Origin: Gemmatimonas aurantiaca
Lineage (GTDB): Bacteria; Gemmatimonadota; Gemmatimonadetes; Gemmatimonadales; Gemmatimonadaceae
Reading direction: 5' to 3'
Length of the DNA: 64,000 bases
Assembly: GCF_037190085.1 (NCBI RefSeq)
Contig: NZ_JBBCJO010000011.1
Span: 218,750-282,749, forward strand
A program made the position numbers and the translations under genes. How positions within the stretch are numbered: the stretch's first letter is position 1; each line of letters starts with the position of its first letter. The notes beneath the pieces are model-generated. The model was not told where the DNA came from. It was given only the letters and a program-made list of their open reading frames with translations, and made no database searches. Below are positions 1 to 7,316 of this stretch, piece after piece.

Positions 1-2
1 GG

Positions 3-1022
3 GCGCTCGACATTCCCACGCCGGCCGAACGGGCCGCGGCGGCGAAGATCGTGACCGAACTCGCGCGGACCAACGATCTGGTGGCCACGGGCTTCATCGA
101 ATGCCGCGCCGGCGCCAACGCGCTGGCCAACTCGAAGGGCCTCTTCGCCTACGATGCGACGGCCTCCGTGTCGATGACGGCGACGGTGCGCTCGCCCGAC
201 GGCACGGGTTCGGGGTGGGCGTGCAGCGATGGCAACAGCTTCGGGGAACTCGATCCGAAGCAGCTCGCCGCCACGGCGGTGCAGAAAGCCAAGGAGTCGC
301 GCAATCCGGTGGCCATCGAACCGGGTCGCTACACGGCCATCCTCGAGCCCACGGCCGTGGGCAATCTCGTGCAGCTCATTCCGGGCGCGATGCAGGCGCG
401 GGCCGCCGATGAAGGCCGTTCGTTCTTCTCCAAGCCTGGTGGCGGCAACAAGATCGGTCTCAAGGTGGTGGACGGGCGGGTCACGCTGCTCACCGATCCG
501 GCCGACTCCCCGAGCCTCAGCGGTGGCTACGACAACGATGGCCTGCCACTGGAGAAGGTGGTGTGGATCGAGAACGGGCTCGTGAAGAATCTGAACTACG
601 ACCGGTTCTGGGCGCAGAAGCAGGGGGTGCAGGCCACGCGCGCCGGCGGCGGCGGGTTCGGCGGCACACGGTCGCTGCGCATGCTCGGCGGATCCACGAG
701 CATCGCCGACATGATCCGTAACACCGAACGTGGTGTGCTGGTGACCCGCTTCTGGTACATCCGCAGCGTCGATCCGCGCACGATCCTCTACACGGGACTC
801 ACGCGCGACGGGACGTTCCTGGTCGAGAACGGCAAGGTCACGCGGTCGATCAAGAATTTCCGCTACAACGAGAGCCCGATCTTCTTCCTGAACAACCTGG
901 AAGCGATCGGTCCGACGGTGCGCATCAATTCGTCGGAAAGCGCGTCCACGGGCGGCGCCGTATTCATGCCGCCGATCAAGGTGCGGGACTTCAATTTCAC
1001 ATCGTTGTCCGACGCGGTATAA
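3..1022 (+). CDS. TldD/PmbA-family (TldE-like) protein, 5'-truncated
   Basis: The frame is open to the left edge (codons run from base 3 with no start), so this is the C-terminal part of a longer gene. The product resembles the C-terminal half of TldD/PmbA proteins: a glycine-rich core (GGYDNDGLP), then VVWIENGLVKN, and a C-terminal IKNFRYNESP segment typical of the family. TldD/TldE complexes are metalloproteases that act on unfolded peptides; the TldE (PmbA) partner lacks the zinc-binding HExxxH, and no such motif is visible here, although the N-terminus that would carry it is outside the window. Family assignment is good; TldE versus TldD is inferred. It converges on the gene at 1169-1885, with a long hairpin between them. 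Confidence 0.85.
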   Translation, partial: ALDIPTPAERAAAAKIVTELARTNDLVATGFIECRAGANALANSKGLFAYDATASVSMTATVRSPDGTGSGWACSDGNSFGELDPKQLAATAVQKAKESRNPVAIEPGRYTAILEPTAVGNLVQLIPGAMQARAADEGRSFFSKPGGGNKIGLKVVDGRVTLLTDPADSPSLSGGYDNDGLPLEKVVWIENGLVKNLNYDRFWAQKQGVQATRAGGGGFGGTRSLRMLGGSTSIADMIRNTERGVLVTRFWYIRSVDPRTILYTGLTRDGTFLVENGKVTRSIKNFRYNESPIFFLNNLEAIGPTVRINSSESASTGGAVFMPPIKVRDFNFTSLSDAV

Positions 1023-1035
1023 GGAACTGGATCCA

Positions 1036-1141
1036 TATCAAGAGGGAGCAGGAGGGAGCTGGCCAGGGAGGAGATCAATAGCGGTTGCGGTTGCTATCGA
1101 TCTCCATTCTGACCAGCTCCTCTCTGCTCCCTTTTGAAATA
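1036..1141. terminator. Long imperfect hairpin between convergent genes
   Basis: The stretch from 1036 to 1082 is the imperfect reverse complement of 1093-1141. Paired blocks include gggagc/gctccc, gagctgg/ccagctc, ggagatc/gatctcc and atagc/gctat around a loop of about 10 bases. It fills the space between the TldE-like gene (+) and the DsrE-like gene (-). A bidirectional terminator or mRNA 3'-end stabiliser is the likely role; no T-tract is present, so classical intrinsic termination is not certain. Confidence 0.6.
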
Positions 1142-1168
1142 CAAGCGCGCAGCGCCGTCCTTATTTCC

Positions 1169-1885
1169 TCAGACGGCATTCACGAACGCACACCCGCACT
1201 CCTGTGCGAGGACGTTCGCGAAGATCCCCGACGGCTGCAGGATCACGCCGGGCACGAGCATGCTCTTTGCCTTCTCGCGCGCTTCGGGCGGCGTCAGCTT
1301 GTCCTGCTTCTGAACGGTCGCGACGATGCTGCGGAAGGCGAGATTGCAGGCCAGGACGATCGCGCCTTTCGAGATCTGGGCATCGAGCACGGCGGTGGCC
1401 ATCATGCCGGTGGGCGCGGGCGCGCCGGGCGCCGCCAGTACCGGATTGTACTTGATGACCTTGCCGTCCTCACCTTTGATCTTGAACTGTTTGCCGACGT
1501 TGTAGGTGGTCCAGAAATCCTGATTCATCGCCAGGGGAATGCCGCTGTGGCGGATGACGATCACCGTAGACAGATCGGCCGGCGTGACTTTGAGCGCATC
1601 GATGTACTGCGCGCCCCAGATCGCACCGCGGAACACACCGATACCATCCGCGATTTCGGGGACGTCGAACATGGCCTTGTGCTTCGCCGAGACCCGCTGG
1701 GTCCAGGTGGTGTCCCAGGCCTCCTGTTGCTGCTGCTCGAGAGCCTCGAATTCTCCGTGCAGCGACATCGACCACGCTTGCGGGCTCGCGTCGGAAGATT
1801 CGGCACGGGCGAGCGAAGGGATCGCCGCCAATGCGGCGGCGGAGATGCCGGCCTGCTTGAGAAATGCGCGACGCGCAGAGGACAC
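1169..1885 (-). CDS. Tat-exported DsrE-like protein
   Basis: 238-aa protein. The N-terminus carries a twin-arginine signal (RRAFLKQAG, residues 5-13) followed by a hydrophobic stretch and an Ala-x-Ala cleavage site near residue 28, so it is probably exported folded to the periplasm. The mature part has an alpha/beta pattern compatible with the DsrE/DsrF fold: a beta strand STVIVIRHSG near residue 110, a mid-protein helix, and a C-terminal PSGIFANVLAQECGC with a Cys-x-Cys. DsrE-type proteins handle sulfur or small metabolites, but the substrate is unknown here. It is the last minus-strand gene after the hydrogenase operon and the TonB-receptor remnant; co-transcription is possible but not shown. 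The export signal is clear; the family call is moderate. Confidence 0.65.
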   Translation of the reverse strand: MSSARRAFLKQAGISAAALAAIPSLARAESSDASPQAWSMSLHGEFEALEQQQQEAWDTTWTQRVSAKHKAMFDVPEIADGIGVFRGAIWGAQYIDALKVTPADLSTVIVIRHSGIPLAMNQDFWTTYNVGKQFKIKGEDGKVIKYNPVLAAPGAPAPTGMMATAVLDAQISKGAIVLACNLAFRSIVATVQKQDKLTPPEAREKAKSMLVPGVILQPSGIFANVLAQECGCAFVNAV

Positions 1886-1973
1886 TGAGGCTCCGGGGTG
1901 GGAAATCGAGGGGAGGGATATCCCGGAATGATGATCGATTCCCGACCGGTTGTCACGCGGAGCGACGTGTGAC

Positions 1974-2380
1974 CTATTCCGGCGCCTGGACCGTTCCCCA
2001 GTCGCCGAAGCTCACGCCGATGCGGAGCTGGTGCAGTTCCACGGGATGGAAGTGCACGTCTTCGATTCCGCCCGCGGGTTCCCCAGGGAGACGTGGGGCA
2101 TCGTAGTGCTGCACGTCGCGTCCTCTGTTGCCCAGCAGATTGAGGACGGTCGTGGTGACCCGGACACTCCCGATCGGTACACCGAGGCCTGCATTGACCC
2201 GCGTCGTGGAGCCGCCCAGCGTGGGGTCGATCTGTCCGAACCGCCCGACTGTCCCGAGATCGGCGCGACCGATCCGGCCCCGGGAGGCGCTTCGGCCGCG
2301 CCGGCGAGCATCGGCAGTGCGAAGAGCAGTCCGACCCGCCGCCGCCGGCGTGGAACGGCACGGGAGAACGCAGACAGCAT
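1974..2380 (-). pseudogene. TonB-dependent receptor remnant (signal peptide + frameshifted C-terminal barrel)
   Basis: Starting 5 bases after the hypE stop, an ATG at 2380 opens a good Sec-type signal peptide (RRRRR, then a hydrophobic run ending AGAAEA). The frame then becomes nonsensical. In another frame, about 105 codons ending at the TAG at 1974-1976 encode a typical C-terminal end of a TonB-dependent outer-membrane receptor: GRFGQIDPTLGGSTTRVN, TVLNLLGNRGRDVQHYDAP, RLPGEPAGG, HFHPVELHQLRIGVSFG. The total of 407 bases is not a multiple of three, so a frameshift lies between the parts, near the GGGG run around 2277-2284. Even if corrected, the product would be about 135 aa against 700 or more for a receptor, so most of plug and barrel is deleted. 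A nickel receptor serving the hydrogenase is an attractive but unproven origin. Confidence 0.7.
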
Positions 2381-2385
2381 GGGTA

Positions 2386-3471
2386 TCAGCAGATACGGGG
2401 AAGCTGTTCGCCGATCGGCATGGTGATCACCCGTCGTGCGCCAAGCCCGGTGCGTGCGACGAGCATACCGGGGTGATCGGCGACGACCTCACCGATGATG
2501 GCGGCATCCGCGCCGAGCGCGTGATTGCGCAACGCCGACAGTGCCGCATTGGCTGCTTCCGCGGGAACGATCGCGAGCAGTTTGCCTTCGTTCGCCACGA
2601 AGAGTGGATCGAGACCCAGGATTTCGCAGGCGGCCCGCACCTCGGATCGTATCGGCAATACGCGCTCGTCGATCGAGATGCCCACCTGCGCGTCGTCGGC
2701 GATTTCGTTGAGTGAGGTGGCGACACCGCCGCGTGTCGGGTCGCGCAGGACGTGCACATCCGGAACGGCGTCGAGCAGCGATGCCACGAGCGTGTGCAGG
2801 GCCGCCGAGTCGCTCACGATGGCCGTCTCGAACTCGAGCCCTTCACGTTGACTCATGATGGCCATGCCATGATCGCCGATGAAGCCGCTGATCAGGACGA
2901 CGTCACCCACCGCGGCGCGATCCGGAGCGATGTGCACGTCCGGATCGAGCAGGCCGATGCCGGTGGTGTTGATGTACAGACCGTCGCCGTGTCCCCGCTC
3001 CACCACCTTGGTGTCGCCGCAGACGATGGATACGCCGGCCTCGCGTGCCGCCCGTGCCATGTCGTGCACGATGCGCGCGAGACGGACCATCGGGAGCCCT
3101 TCCTCGAGAATGAAGCCGGCGGTGATCGCGATGGGACGGGCGCCACTCATGGCCAGATCGTTCACCGTCCCATGTACGGCCAGCGATCCGATGGTGCCGC
3201 CAGGGAACTCGAGCGGCTGCACCACGAAGGTGTCGGTGGTGCAGGCGATACGGTTGCCGGAGAGCGTCAGCACGGTGGAATCGGTGAGCGCACTGGTGTC
3301 GCCCGGAGCGAAGGCCGGACGGAAGAGGTGCGTCACCAGCTCCGCCGACAGTTGTCCTCCGCCGCCATGCCCCATCACGATGGCCGGATAGTCGCGCAGC
3401 GGCAGCGGGCAGTTCCATTCGTCCATGGAGATGGTGGCTCGACCATCGTCCGTCGTGATGGAGAGGGTCAT
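2386..3471 (-). CDS. hypE: Hydrogenase maturation factor HypE
   Basis: 361 aa, usual length for HypE. HypE dehydrates the thiocarboxamide on its own C-terminal cysteine to a thiocyanate, supplying CN ligands for the NiFe active-site iron; it works with HypF (carbamoylation) and HypC/HypD (iron carrier). The protein ends in the diagnostic PRIC, with the modified cysteine as last residue. The N-terminal AIR-synthase-like ATP-binding fold is visible (MGHGGGGQLSAELV, then TTDTFVVQPLEFPGG and a DPTRGGVATSLNEIA segment). The ATG overlaps the hypD stop as ATGA at 3468-3471. It is the last intact gene of the hydrogenase operon. Confidence 0.96.
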   Translation of the reverse strand: MTLSITTDDGRATISMDEWNCPLPLRDYPAIVMGHGGGGQLSAELVTHLFRPAFAPGDTSALTDSTVLTLSGNRIACTTDTFVVQPLEFPGGTIGSLAVHGTVNDLAMSGARPIAITAGFILEEGLPMVRLARIVHDMARAAREAGVSIVCGDTKVVERGHGDGLYINTTGIGLLDPDVHIAPDRAAVGDVVLISGFIGDHGMAIMSQREGLEFETAIVSDSAALHTLVASLLDAVPDVHVLRDPTRGGVATSLNEIADDAQVGISIDERVLPIRSEVRAACEILGLDPLFVANEGKLLAIVPAEAANAALSALRNHALGADAAIIGEVVADHPGMLVARTGLGARRVITMPIGEQLPRIC

Positions 3472-4583
3472 GGCCGGGACACCACACGCTGGAGTTGCAC
3501 CGTGTGCCCGTAGTTGAAGTAGGCGGCGCAGGCGCCTTCACTGGAGACCATGGTGGCTCCCAGCGGTGTGCGCGGCGTGCAACGTTCACCGAATGCGGAA
3601 CAGGCGGTGGGTTTGATGGTGCCCTGCAGCACCTCTCCACTTCGGCAGACGGTCGACTCCTGCGTGCGGATGTCCGACACGGCAAACCGATGCTCGGCGT
3701 CGTAGTCGCGATAGGCATCACTCAGACGCCAGCCGCTGGCCGGAATGACCCCGATGCCCCGCCAGCTCCGATCGCTCACCGTGAACACCTGTTCGAGCAA
3801 CTCCTGCGCCGTGCGGTTGCCATCGAAGGTGACCACACGCGCATAGGCGTTCTCGACGGCATGTTCACCGCGTTCGAGTTGCGCGATGGTGCGCCGGATG
3901 CCTTCCAGCACATCGAGCGGCTCGAACCCGGTGATCACGATGGGCACGTGGTGTGTCGAGGCCAGCGTGGGATACTGCCAGAAGCCCATCACGCTGCACA
4001 CGTGGCCGGCGGCCAGAAAGGCCTGCACCCGATTGGTGGGTGAGCGCATGATGGCATCGATGGCCGGTGGCACGAGCACATGCGAGACCAGCATGGAGAA
4101 GTTGCGCAGCCCCTCCGTCTTCGCGACATGCACCGCCATCGCGTTCGCCGGCGCCGTGGTCTCGAAGCCAATGCCGAAGAACACCACCTGGCGATCGGGG
4201 TTCTGCCGGGCCAGCGCCACGGCATCGAGCGGCGAATACACGATGCGCACATCGCCGCCCTCGCTCTTCACGCGGAAGAGATCACGATCCGATCCGGGCA
4301 CCCGCAGCATGTCGCCGAACGAACAGAAGATCACGCCCGGCATGGCCGCGATCGCCAGGGCCTTGTCGATCACTTCGAGCGGTGTGACACACACCGGGCA
4401 TCCCGGGCCGTGAATCAGTTCCACCTCCGGCGGCAGCAACTGATCGATGCCGTTGCGCATGATGCTGTGCGTCTGTCCCCCGCACACTTCCATGATGGCC
4501 CAGGGGCGCGTGGTGAGCTGCCGGATCTCGGCGGCCATTCGCTGCGCGATCTCCCCATCGCGGAATTCGGTGAGGTATTTCAT
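3468..4583 (-). CDS. hypD: Hydrogenase maturation factor HypD
   Basis: 371 aa, full length. HypD is the iron-sulfur scaffold that, with HypC, assembles the Fe(CN)2CO group before transfer to the large subunit. Conserved blocks are visible: MEVCGGQTHSIMRNGI near residue 33, GPGCPVCVTP near residue 60, GFETTAPANA near residue 150, and the C-terminal cysteine-rich segment PTACSAFGERCTP that binds the [4Fe-4S] cluster. The start overlaps the hypC stop (ATGA at 4580-4583) and the stop overlaps the hypE start, so hypC-hypD-hypE are probably translationally coupled. Confidence 0.97.
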   Translation of the reverse strand: MKYLTEFRDGEIAQRMAAEIRQLTTRPWAIMEVCGGQTHSIMRNGIDQLLPPEVELIHGPGCPVCVTPLEVIDKALAIAAMPGVIFCSFGDMLRVPGSDRDLFRVKSEGGDVRIVYSPLDAVALARQNPDRQVVFFGIGFETTAPANAMAVHVAKTEGLRNFSMLVSHVLVPPAIDAIMRSPTNRVQAFLAAGHVCSVMGFWQYPTLASTHHVPIVITGFEPLDVLEGIRRTIAQLERGEHAVENAYARVVTFDGNRTAQELLEQVFTVSDRSWRGIGVIPASGWRLSDAYRDYDAEHRFAVSDIRTQESTVCRSGEVLQGTIKPTACSAFGERCTPRTPLGATMVSSEGACAAYFNYGHTVQLQRVVSRP

Positions 4584-4873
4584 GACGGGAGCGGGCAGGG
4601 TGGTGGGGGCGCGTAGGCTTCATCGGCCACTTCTCCGAGTTCTTCCTCCAGGATTCCCAGTTCGCGGAAATGGCGCAGGGTTTCCTGGGCCGACGTTTCG
4701 TCGATCAGACTGATGGCGAAGCCCACGTGCACGATGGCGTACTGCCCGACGACGGCATCGGGGAGATAGGCGAGACAGACATTCTTCGTGATGCCGCCAA
4801 AATCCAGTCTGGCCATCCGCACGGGGCCATCGTCGAAGATTTCACTGATCCGACCGGGAACGGCGAGGCACAT
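4580..4873 (-). CDS. hypC: Hydrogenase maturation chaperone HypC
   Basis: 97 aa beginning MCLAVPGRI. The start at 4873 is fixed by the family: HypC proteins start Met-Cys-Leu-Ala-x-Pro, and Cys2 becomes the N-terminal residue that binds iron and the large-subunit precursor. The central KNVCLAYLPDAVVGQYAIVHVGFA is the family beta-barrel. The C-terminal tail is slightly longer than in minimal HypC and ends in a proline run. The frame is open further upstream but that part overlaps the NHL gene and is not HypC-like. The stop of the NHL gene lies 2 bases before this start. Confidence 0.96.
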   Translation of the reverse strand: MCLAVPGRISEIFDDGPVRMARLDFGGITKNVCLAYLPDAVVGQYAIVHVGFAISLIDETSAQETLRHFRELGILEEELGEVADEAYAPPPPCPLPS

Positions 4874-4875
4874 CG

Positions 4876-6033
4876 TCAGACCTCCGCTCGAGAGGTGGTG
4901 GGGGCGGTCCCGAGGGACCAGAACATCACGCGATTGTTGCCGCTGTCGGCGATCGCGAGCCGGTCCCGATTCAGCCAGAGACCGTAGGGCCAGCAGAGTG
5001 TGTCGTCGGTGACGGCCGTCCATCGATTCTCGCCGGCGGCGTCGAAATCGGACTGGCCGAGGACTTCGTCAGCGGGGCGTTGCACACCGGCGCGCGGCAT
5101 GGTGTGCCAGCGCAGTACACGATTGTTGGCGGTATCGGCCACCACGAGCATGTCGCGCTGTGCGGCGACCGCGTAGGGAAAGCGCAGGCGATGGGCTCCC
5201 TGCGGACGGTGCGGGAGTTCTTCGTTGCGCTCGAAGTCCTGTTGCCCCAGGACGAGATCGGCGGGCCGGTCACGATCCGGCACCGGCGTCCAGCCCAGGA
5301 TCCGATGGTTGCCCGCGTCCGCCACGAACAACGTGCGGGCGTCACCGCTGATGGCGTGGGGCCAGCGGAACGAACAGGCCGATGGCGGACCACCGCGGTT
5401 CTCGTCTGCCCGTGATGGGTCGTCCTGACCGAGAACGATCTGGGCATGATCACCGGGCTCCGGGATGTACGGCCATCCCAGCACGCGGCGATTTCCCGTA
5501 TCGGCGATCCAGAACCATCCCCCGGCGATGCCGAGGCCATAGGGCCAGTAGAGCGTATTGCCATCGATGCTCCCACCGGCATTGGGCATCGCGTCGGCGA
5601 GTGTCGGTTGACCGATGGCGTAGGAAGGCGGGGTATCGCTGTGGGTCGGGATCGCGTTCCAGACGAGGATGCGGTGATGCCAGGCGTCGGCCACCAGCAG
5701 ACGATCCTGATACACCAGCACACCGGTGGGGAGATGCAATCCGTTTTCGCATCCACGGCCACCCGCGGCGGGACCTTCCGACTCGAAGTCCGGTTGGCCC
5801 AGCACCACATCGGCGTCGGCGCCATCGACGGTGGGATGGGCGTGCCAGATGAGCACCCGGTGGTTGCCGGAATCGGCAACGATGACGCGATGGTCATCGA
5901 ACCACACGCCGCGAGGCGCATAGAGCTGACCGGCGGTGGGTTGCGCCGATGGCAGCGCGAGACCAAATGGAGATGCCGCGCCCAGTCGGCGTATCGGCAC
6001 CGACATCGCCGCCGTGCGGTGTATCGCGGTCAT
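4876..6033 (-). CDS. NHL-repeat beta-propeller protein of the hydrogenase cluster
   Basis: 385 aa from the ATG at 6033, which overlaps the stop of the preceding gene (ATGA at 6030-6033). At least five NHL-type blades are recognisable from recurring motifs such as VADSGNHRVLIWH, VADAWHHRILVWN, IADTGNRRVLGWP, VADAGNHRILGW, VADTANNRVLRWH and IADSGNNRVMFW, each followed by VLGQ-D/P-F. No signal peptide is seen, so it is predicted to be cytoplasmic. NHL proteins are known in group 1h hydrogenase clusters, where their role is unassigned; a docking platform for hydrogenase or electron-transfer partners is an inference from the propeller fold. It sits between the NifU-Rieske gene and hypC in the same operon. 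Confidence 0.88.
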   Translation of the reverse strand: MTAIHRTAAMSVPIRRLGAASPFGLALPSAQPTAGQLYAPRGVWFDDHRVIVADSGNHRVLIWHAHPTVDGADADVVLGQPDFESEGPAAGGRGCENGLHLPTGVLVYQDRLLVADAWHHRILVWNAIPTHSDTPPSYAIGQPTLADAMPNAGGSIDGNTLYWPYGLGIAGGWFWIADTGNRRVLGWPYIPEPGDHAQIVLGQDDPSRADENRGGPPSACSFRWPHAISGDARTLFVADAGNHRILGWTPVPDRDRPADLVLGQQDFERNEELPHRPQGAHRLRFPYAVAAQRDMLVVADTANNRVLRWHTMPRAGVQRPADEVLGQSDFDAAGENRWTAVTDDTLCWPYGLWLNRDRLAIADSGNNRVMFWSLGTAPTTSRAEV

Positions 6034-6917
6034 GTCGGCCGCAGTTGTACGCGGCCGCTGTCGACGCGTACCGGCAGAGCTTCGAGCTGGGCCTCGGGTG
6101 CCGACAGACATTCGCCGGTGGTGCAGTCGAAACAGAACCCATGCCACGGACACGTGATGGTGCGGGCTTCCCGGTCCACGAGACCACCGTCGATGGGCAG
6201 TCCCATGTGCGCGCACTCGTTCCAGTATGCGGTGAGTGAATCATCCAGGCGCAGAATCACGATGCTGCGTCCGCCGTCGAGTTCATGGCGATAGGGTCGG
6301 GCCTCGTGAACCTGTTCCAGCAGCGGCCCATCGATCCAGCCATCACCGCGCGGCGCCCGCGTGAGTGTGACGAGCGGGGCAGCTTCATCCGGTTCATTGG
6401 GTACCACTTCGATGGCGGTGATCTCGGGCACCTGTTCACGCAGCGCCTCCTCCACGCCGTTGCGCAACGTGACCGACGACATGCTGCAACCGTTGCAGGC
6501 ACCGGACAGCCGGAGATAGACCGTGTTCCCCGACACGTCCACCAGCGTGACGTCACCACCGTGCGATTGTGTGTACGGACGGAGATTCTCCACGACACGC
6601 GCCACGCGGGTGCGCACATCGGCCTTCACGATGCCATGCAGGGCGAGCAGCGCGTAGACGCCCGGATCGTCGACCAGTTCGAACAGCAGCTCCTTGCCGC
6701 GCGGATCCTGCTTGAGGGCGCGCACGATCGTGGTGAGACCGGCCTTGTGAAAGGCTTCGAGCGCGTCCTTGAGGGCCAGGGCGCGGGTCCGGTGATCGAT
6801 GGGCATGCCGCGGACGTCGTCGAGGGTCCGCTGCACATCGGCCGCGAGCATCTCGAGAGAGGGGGCGGCATCGGTCGGGACCGGTGCGGACGAGGGGAGC
6901 GGAGCGGTTGCCGTCAT
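6030..6917 (-). CDS. hhyE: NifU-domain / Rieske [2Fe-2S] fusion protein, HhyE-like
   Basis: 295 aa. Residues about 105-180 form a NifU C-terminal domain: SHGGDV at 118-123 and the cluster-binding CNGC with Cys141 and Cys144. Residues about 185-293 form a Rieske domain with Cys235-x-His237 and Cys256-x-x-His259, the ligand set for a [2Fe-2S] cluster. The first 100 residues are helical and unassigned. In mycobacteria, Rieske-type proteins encoded beside group 1h and 2a hydrogenases (HhyE, HucE) are proposed to carry electrons from the hydrogenase towards the quinone pool; the same role is inferred here. No signal peptide is visible. The symbol is given by analogy. Confidence 0.85.
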   Translation of the reverse strand: MTATAPLPSSAPVPTDAAPSLEMLAADVQRTLDDVRGMPIDHRTRALALKDALEAFHKAGLTTIVRALKQDPRGKELLFELVDDPGVYALLALHGIVKADVRTRVARVVENLRPYTQSHGGDVTLVDVSGNTVYLRLSGACNGCSMSSVTLRNGVEEALREQVPEITAIEVVPNEPDEAAPLVTLTRAPRGDGWIDGPLLEQVHEARPYRHELDGGRSIVILRLDDSLTAYWNECAHMGLPIDGGLVDREARTITCPWHGFCFDCTTGECLSAPEAQLEALPVRVDSGRVQLRPT

Positions 6918-6926
6918 GAGCGCACC

Positions 6927-7316
6927 TCAGTCCGTGACCTGGAAGGCGAGGCGCTGTTCGAGCGCCTCTTCGGTCTTGGCCGCGAGCATGATGGCGAAGC
7001 TCCGGCGTGCCATGCGCTGCAGCCAGTCGCCAACGGTCCCTGCCTCGGCGGACATGGCGGTGACATCCGCAGCCGAGAGCGGACGGCGCGAGAGTGCCTG
7101 CAGCACGAACGCCGACCCGGCGGGATTGTCGAGAAGGAAGTCGGCGAACAGCGCACCGATGAATTCGTCCACCCATATGCCCTCGGCATTCGGATCGAGG
7201 CGCAACCGGGTGAGCGCCGGCACCGGACCGCCGCAGCGATGCTCCACACGCTCCACGAAGCGCTCGATGGCGGTGTTGAGGAAGAAGTCGAACTGCTGTC
7301 TCGCGTGCGCTTCCAT
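6927..7316 (-). CDS. 129-aa hydrogenase-cluster protein of unknown function
   Basis: Small, mostly helical soluble protein with no cysteine motif, signal peptide or membrane segment. Its ATG overlaps the TPR gene stop by one base (TGATG), and it lies 9 bases before the NifU-Rieske gene, so it belongs to the hydrogenase operon. No characterised family is recognised. Position suggests an assembly or docking factor for the hydrogenase or its electron relay; this is only inference. Confidence 0.75.
   Translation of the reverse strand: MEAHARQQFDFFLNTAIERFVERVEHRCGGPVPALTRLRLDPNAEGIWVDEFIGALFADFLLDNPAGSAFVLQALSRRPLSAADVTAMSAEAGTVGDWLQRMARRSFAIMLAAKTEEALEQRLAFQVTD

Noticed and set aside
1085..1888. 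267-aa plus-strand open frame opposite the DsrE-like gene
   Set aside because: It is the antisense of a gene with clear Tat signal and codon bias; its composition (HHAGGRGRAGRR-type) is that of a high-GC shadow.
2012..2380. 122-aa intact gene with signal peptide after hypE
   Set aside because: After the signal peptide the frame is nonsensical (Arg/Ser/Thr shadow), whereas another frame encodes a TonB-receptor end; treated as a pseudogene.
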